DNA of 64,000 nucleotides from Nostoc sp. UHCC 0870 (GTDB lineage Bacteria; Cyanobacteriota; Cyanobacteriia; Cyanobacteriales; Nostocaceae), in NCBI RefSeq assembly GCF_022063185.1, contig NZ_CP091913.1:3597501-3661500 (forward strand), in the 5' to 3' direction. Under the pieces are notes generated by a model. The model was given only the letters and a program-made list of their open reading frames with translations. It made no database searches and was not told the DNA's origin. The translations under genes and the position numbers were made by a program. Position 1 is the stretch's first letter. The number at the start of each line of letters is the position of its first letter. Shown here piece after piece: positions 62,234 through 64,000 of the stretch.

Positions 62234-63586
62234 CTAAGTTTGTAAATTAAAAACTTTCAAAGCTACAGAAATCATACTGAGGAAAGTTAAAAACCCAATT
62301 GTATCAAGCATGGTGGTGACTAAGGGGCCACTCATGAGGGCAGGGTCTAGCTTTAGGCGTTTTAAAGCCATTGGCAGTAGAGTCCCAAGGGTTACAGCTA
62401 CCATTGTATTAGTTGCCATGACCACTCCAGCAATTAAAGCTACCCATCGCTCTTGGGGTTTAGCCCAAATTAAAGAAAGAGCAAACATCGTTATAGCTAA
62501 AACTACTGCTGTACCTAAACCTGCTAAAATCTCCTTACGGAGAATTTTCATAGTATCTTTGGGTGTGACTTCTCCTACCCCCAAACCTCGGATAGTAACT
62601 GTGAGTGATTGAATGCCCACAGTGCCACCTGTATTAGAAAATATCGGCATAATTACCGCTAATACTGGCACAGCCGCAATTACAGATTGAAATGGCGCGA
62701 TCGCACTGGCTGCACCAATATACAAAGCCATAATTCCCAACAACCAAGGCAAACGCTTACGTATAGTCTCTTGGGGAGAAGACAAAGTATCTTCATCACC
62801 GCTAACACCTGCCAATCTTTGGAAGTCTTCTGTCGCTTCTTCTTCTAAAACATCGACTACATCATCAATAGTAATAATACCGACTAATCGATCCTCCTTG
62901 TCAACCACAGGGATAGCGATTAAGTCATAGCGTTTCATGACTTGAGCGACTTCTTCCTGGGGTGTATCAGTTCTGACCTTAATGACGCGATCGCTAGCAA
63001 TATCTCCAATCAAAACTTCTGGGAAGGTAAACAACAACTGTCGCAGTGACACAACCCGCCCCAGCTTGCGGTTATCGTCTGTGACGTAAGCATAGTAAAT
63101 TGTTTCTTTGTCTTCATCTTGACGGCGAATTTTACTGAGGGCTTCACCTACAGTCAAGCCTTCCCGCAACCGCACATATTCTGTAGTCATGATCCGCCCG
63201 GCTGTGCCTTCGGGATAACCGAGAATAGTTGCTGTAGCTTGCCGTTGTTCTGGACTCAGCTCTCGTAATAGCCGTTTAATCACTAAAGCAGGCAATTCAT
63301 CAAATAATTCTGCCCGTTCATCAGGACTCATCGCTTCTACAAGCTGCACCACTTGAGTGTCGTGTAAGGAGTTGATGAGTTCTTCCTGAACCTCTGTTGG
63401 TAAATATTCAAATACATCAATTGCTTGATCTTTGTTGAGCAGACGAAAAGCGATCGCACGCTTTTTTTCCGGCAATTGTGCAATATATTCTCCCACATCC
63501 ACAGGTGGTGACTGATTTAAATCCCATTTCAGCTGGTTTAAATCAGCAATATCCATGAGCGAATTGCGAATATCCTGTGTGAGCAT
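62234..63586 (-). CDS. mgtE: Magnesium transporter MgtE
   Basis: A 450-residue Mg2+ channel. The cytoplasmic N domain (about 20-125, repeats of the type EVQEELINSLHDTQVVQLVE) is followed by two CBS domains (about 130-255), which sense Mg2+ and gate the pore. Five membrane helices make up the C-terminal 180 residues, with the conserved NTGGTVGIQSLTVTIRGL and VATNTMVAVTLGTLLP pore segments. Start ATG 63586 has a perfect AGGAGG at 63594-63599. The leader contains a hairpin and a CCTCC stretch able to pair with that ribosome site. Confidence 0.95.
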   Translation of the reverse strand: MLTQDIRNSLMDIADLNQLKWDLNQSPPVDVGEYIAQLPEKKRAIAFRLLNKDQAIDVFEYLPTEVQEELINSLHDTQVVQLVEAMSPDERAELFDELPALVIKRLLRELSPEQRQATATILGYPEGTAGRIMTTEYVRLREGLTVGEALSKIRRQDEDKETIYYAYVTDDNRKLGRVVSLRQLLFTFPEVLIGDIASDRVIKVRTDTPQEEVAQVMKRYDLIAIPVVDKEDRLVGIITIDDVVDVLEEEATEDFQRLAGVSGDEDTLSSPQETIRKRLPWLLGIMALYIGAASAIAPFQSVIAAVPVLAVIMPIFSNTGGTVGIQSLTVTIRGLGVGEVTPKDTMKILRKEILAGLGTAVVLAITMFALSLIWAKPQERWVALIAGVVMATNTMVAVTLGTLLPMALKRLKLDPALMSGPLVTTMLDTIGFLTFLSMISVALKVFNLQT

Positions 63587-63593
63587 GATACTA

Positions 63594-63660
63594 CCTCCTA
63601 TAGTCTCCCCCGCGCTGGGAGACTAACTCGCCAACTCAGAGGAGGATGATACTGCCATCT
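63594..63660 (-). promoter_or_regulatory. Structured mgtE leader with possible anti-Shine-Dalgarno
   Basis: On the minus strand the ribosome site ATAGGAGG (63594-63601) is preceded by a hairpin (AGTCTCCC ... GGGAGACT, 63601-63624) and further up by CCTCCTCT (63637-63645), which is complementary to it. The pieces could form alternative structures that hide or expose the start. It does not fit the M-box consensus. Confidence 0.4.
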
Positions 63661-63895
63661 AGTGGACTTTTGTCCATAAAATTTCAAAAATTGAACTCGA
63701 TATTGAATTAAAGCACCGCTAAACAATAATCCTAACCCGGAATTTGTTTAACCGAATAGGTTTTGATGGAAAATGTGCAAGATTTTCACTTTTCCACACA
63801 AGTTCACTATACCGCCATGATTTTTAATTAGCTGTAAATTCTACTATTATCAGCATCTATAGATAAACTTATCTGAGCATAACTGACTACAGAAT

Positions 63896-63965
63896 TTCAT
63901 TAATTCTCTGCGTACCTTTGCGCTGCCCTCCGCGCCCCTCTGCGTTTAAACTTCCACCTCAATTC
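63896..63965. repeat. Degenerate CTCTGCG/CTCCGCG repeat
   Basis: CTCTGCGTACC, TTTGCGCTG, CCTCCGCGCC and CCTCTGCGTTT follow one another, related to the block at 3085-3145. The remaining sequence from 63661 to the window end shows no gene. Confidence 0.5.
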
Positions 63966-64000
63966 TCACCCAATCAAGTTAAAATAGCACCACCCATCAA

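Overview
The window is chromosomal DNA of a filamentous cyanobacterium, most likely a Nostocales species of the Nostoc/Anabaena type. The evidence is direct: very many GCGATCGC (HIP1) octamers, dense 7-8 bp tandem repeat arrays (STRRs) between genes, photosystem II gene psbX beside ycf66, a cyAbrB (CalA-type) regulator, system II cytochrome c biogenesis, and a complete hmp-type chemotaxis locus as described for Nostoc hormogonium motility. No phage, conjugative or defence island is visible. The accessory content is small non-coding mobile or repeat elements, two toxin-antitoxin pairs and several gene relics.

Layout. 0.4-6 kb: a BI-1-like membrane protein, an IS200/IS605-type relic, prfB with a programmed +1 frameshift, a small DUF3285-type gene, ybeY, dgkA, a trpG/pabA glutaminase and a Tat-exported MBL-fold protein. 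6-11 kb: a CBS-domain relic, a multi-PAS HisKA_2 kinase and a receiver-PAS-kinase, probably one operon. 11.6-16.6 kb (minus): a zinc-ribbon protein, hemJ, a broken membrane-protein gene, a GT4 glycosyltransferase and a GDP-mannose dehydratase-like gene. 17-23.6 kb: the cytochrome oxidase operon ctaC-ctaD-ctaE (minus) diverging from ctaA and ctaB, which make heme A and heme O for it. 23.6-25.8 kb: a RelE/Phd pair, a CPBP protease and calA. 25.8-27.1 kb is a long non-coding gap. 27-34 kb: sdhB, two TolB-like lipoproteins, ycf66, psbX, a YggT protein, a Uma2 nuclease and accC. 34-40 kb: tRNA-Leu(GAG), a chorismate lyase-like gene, a DUF3352 protein, ccsA, a MazF-type pair, a KGK protein and tilS.

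40.5-53.9 kb is the hmp locus: hmpF (minus) divergent from hmpA-hmpB-hmpC-hmpD-hmpE, that is a PatA-like regulator, CheY, CheW, a chemoreceptor and a 2010-residue CheA. HmpE carries nine tandem 96-bp repeats in its acidic linker. The HmpA receiver lacks the phosphoacceptor aspartate. 54-64 kb: a large zinc metalloprotease, a pentapeptide-repeat protein, a Ser/Thr kinase-GUN4 fusion, pyrB and mgtE.

Most notable are repeat-driven changes to genes. A 134-bp element present twice abuts a CBS-domain relic ahead of a kinase gene. A 206-bp TIR/TSD element sits in a hairpin downstream of hmpE. Short GC-rich inserts recur inside STRR arrays. STRR units have become coding sequence at the 3' ends of several genes and inside tilS. 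No clearly undescribed multi-gene system was found.
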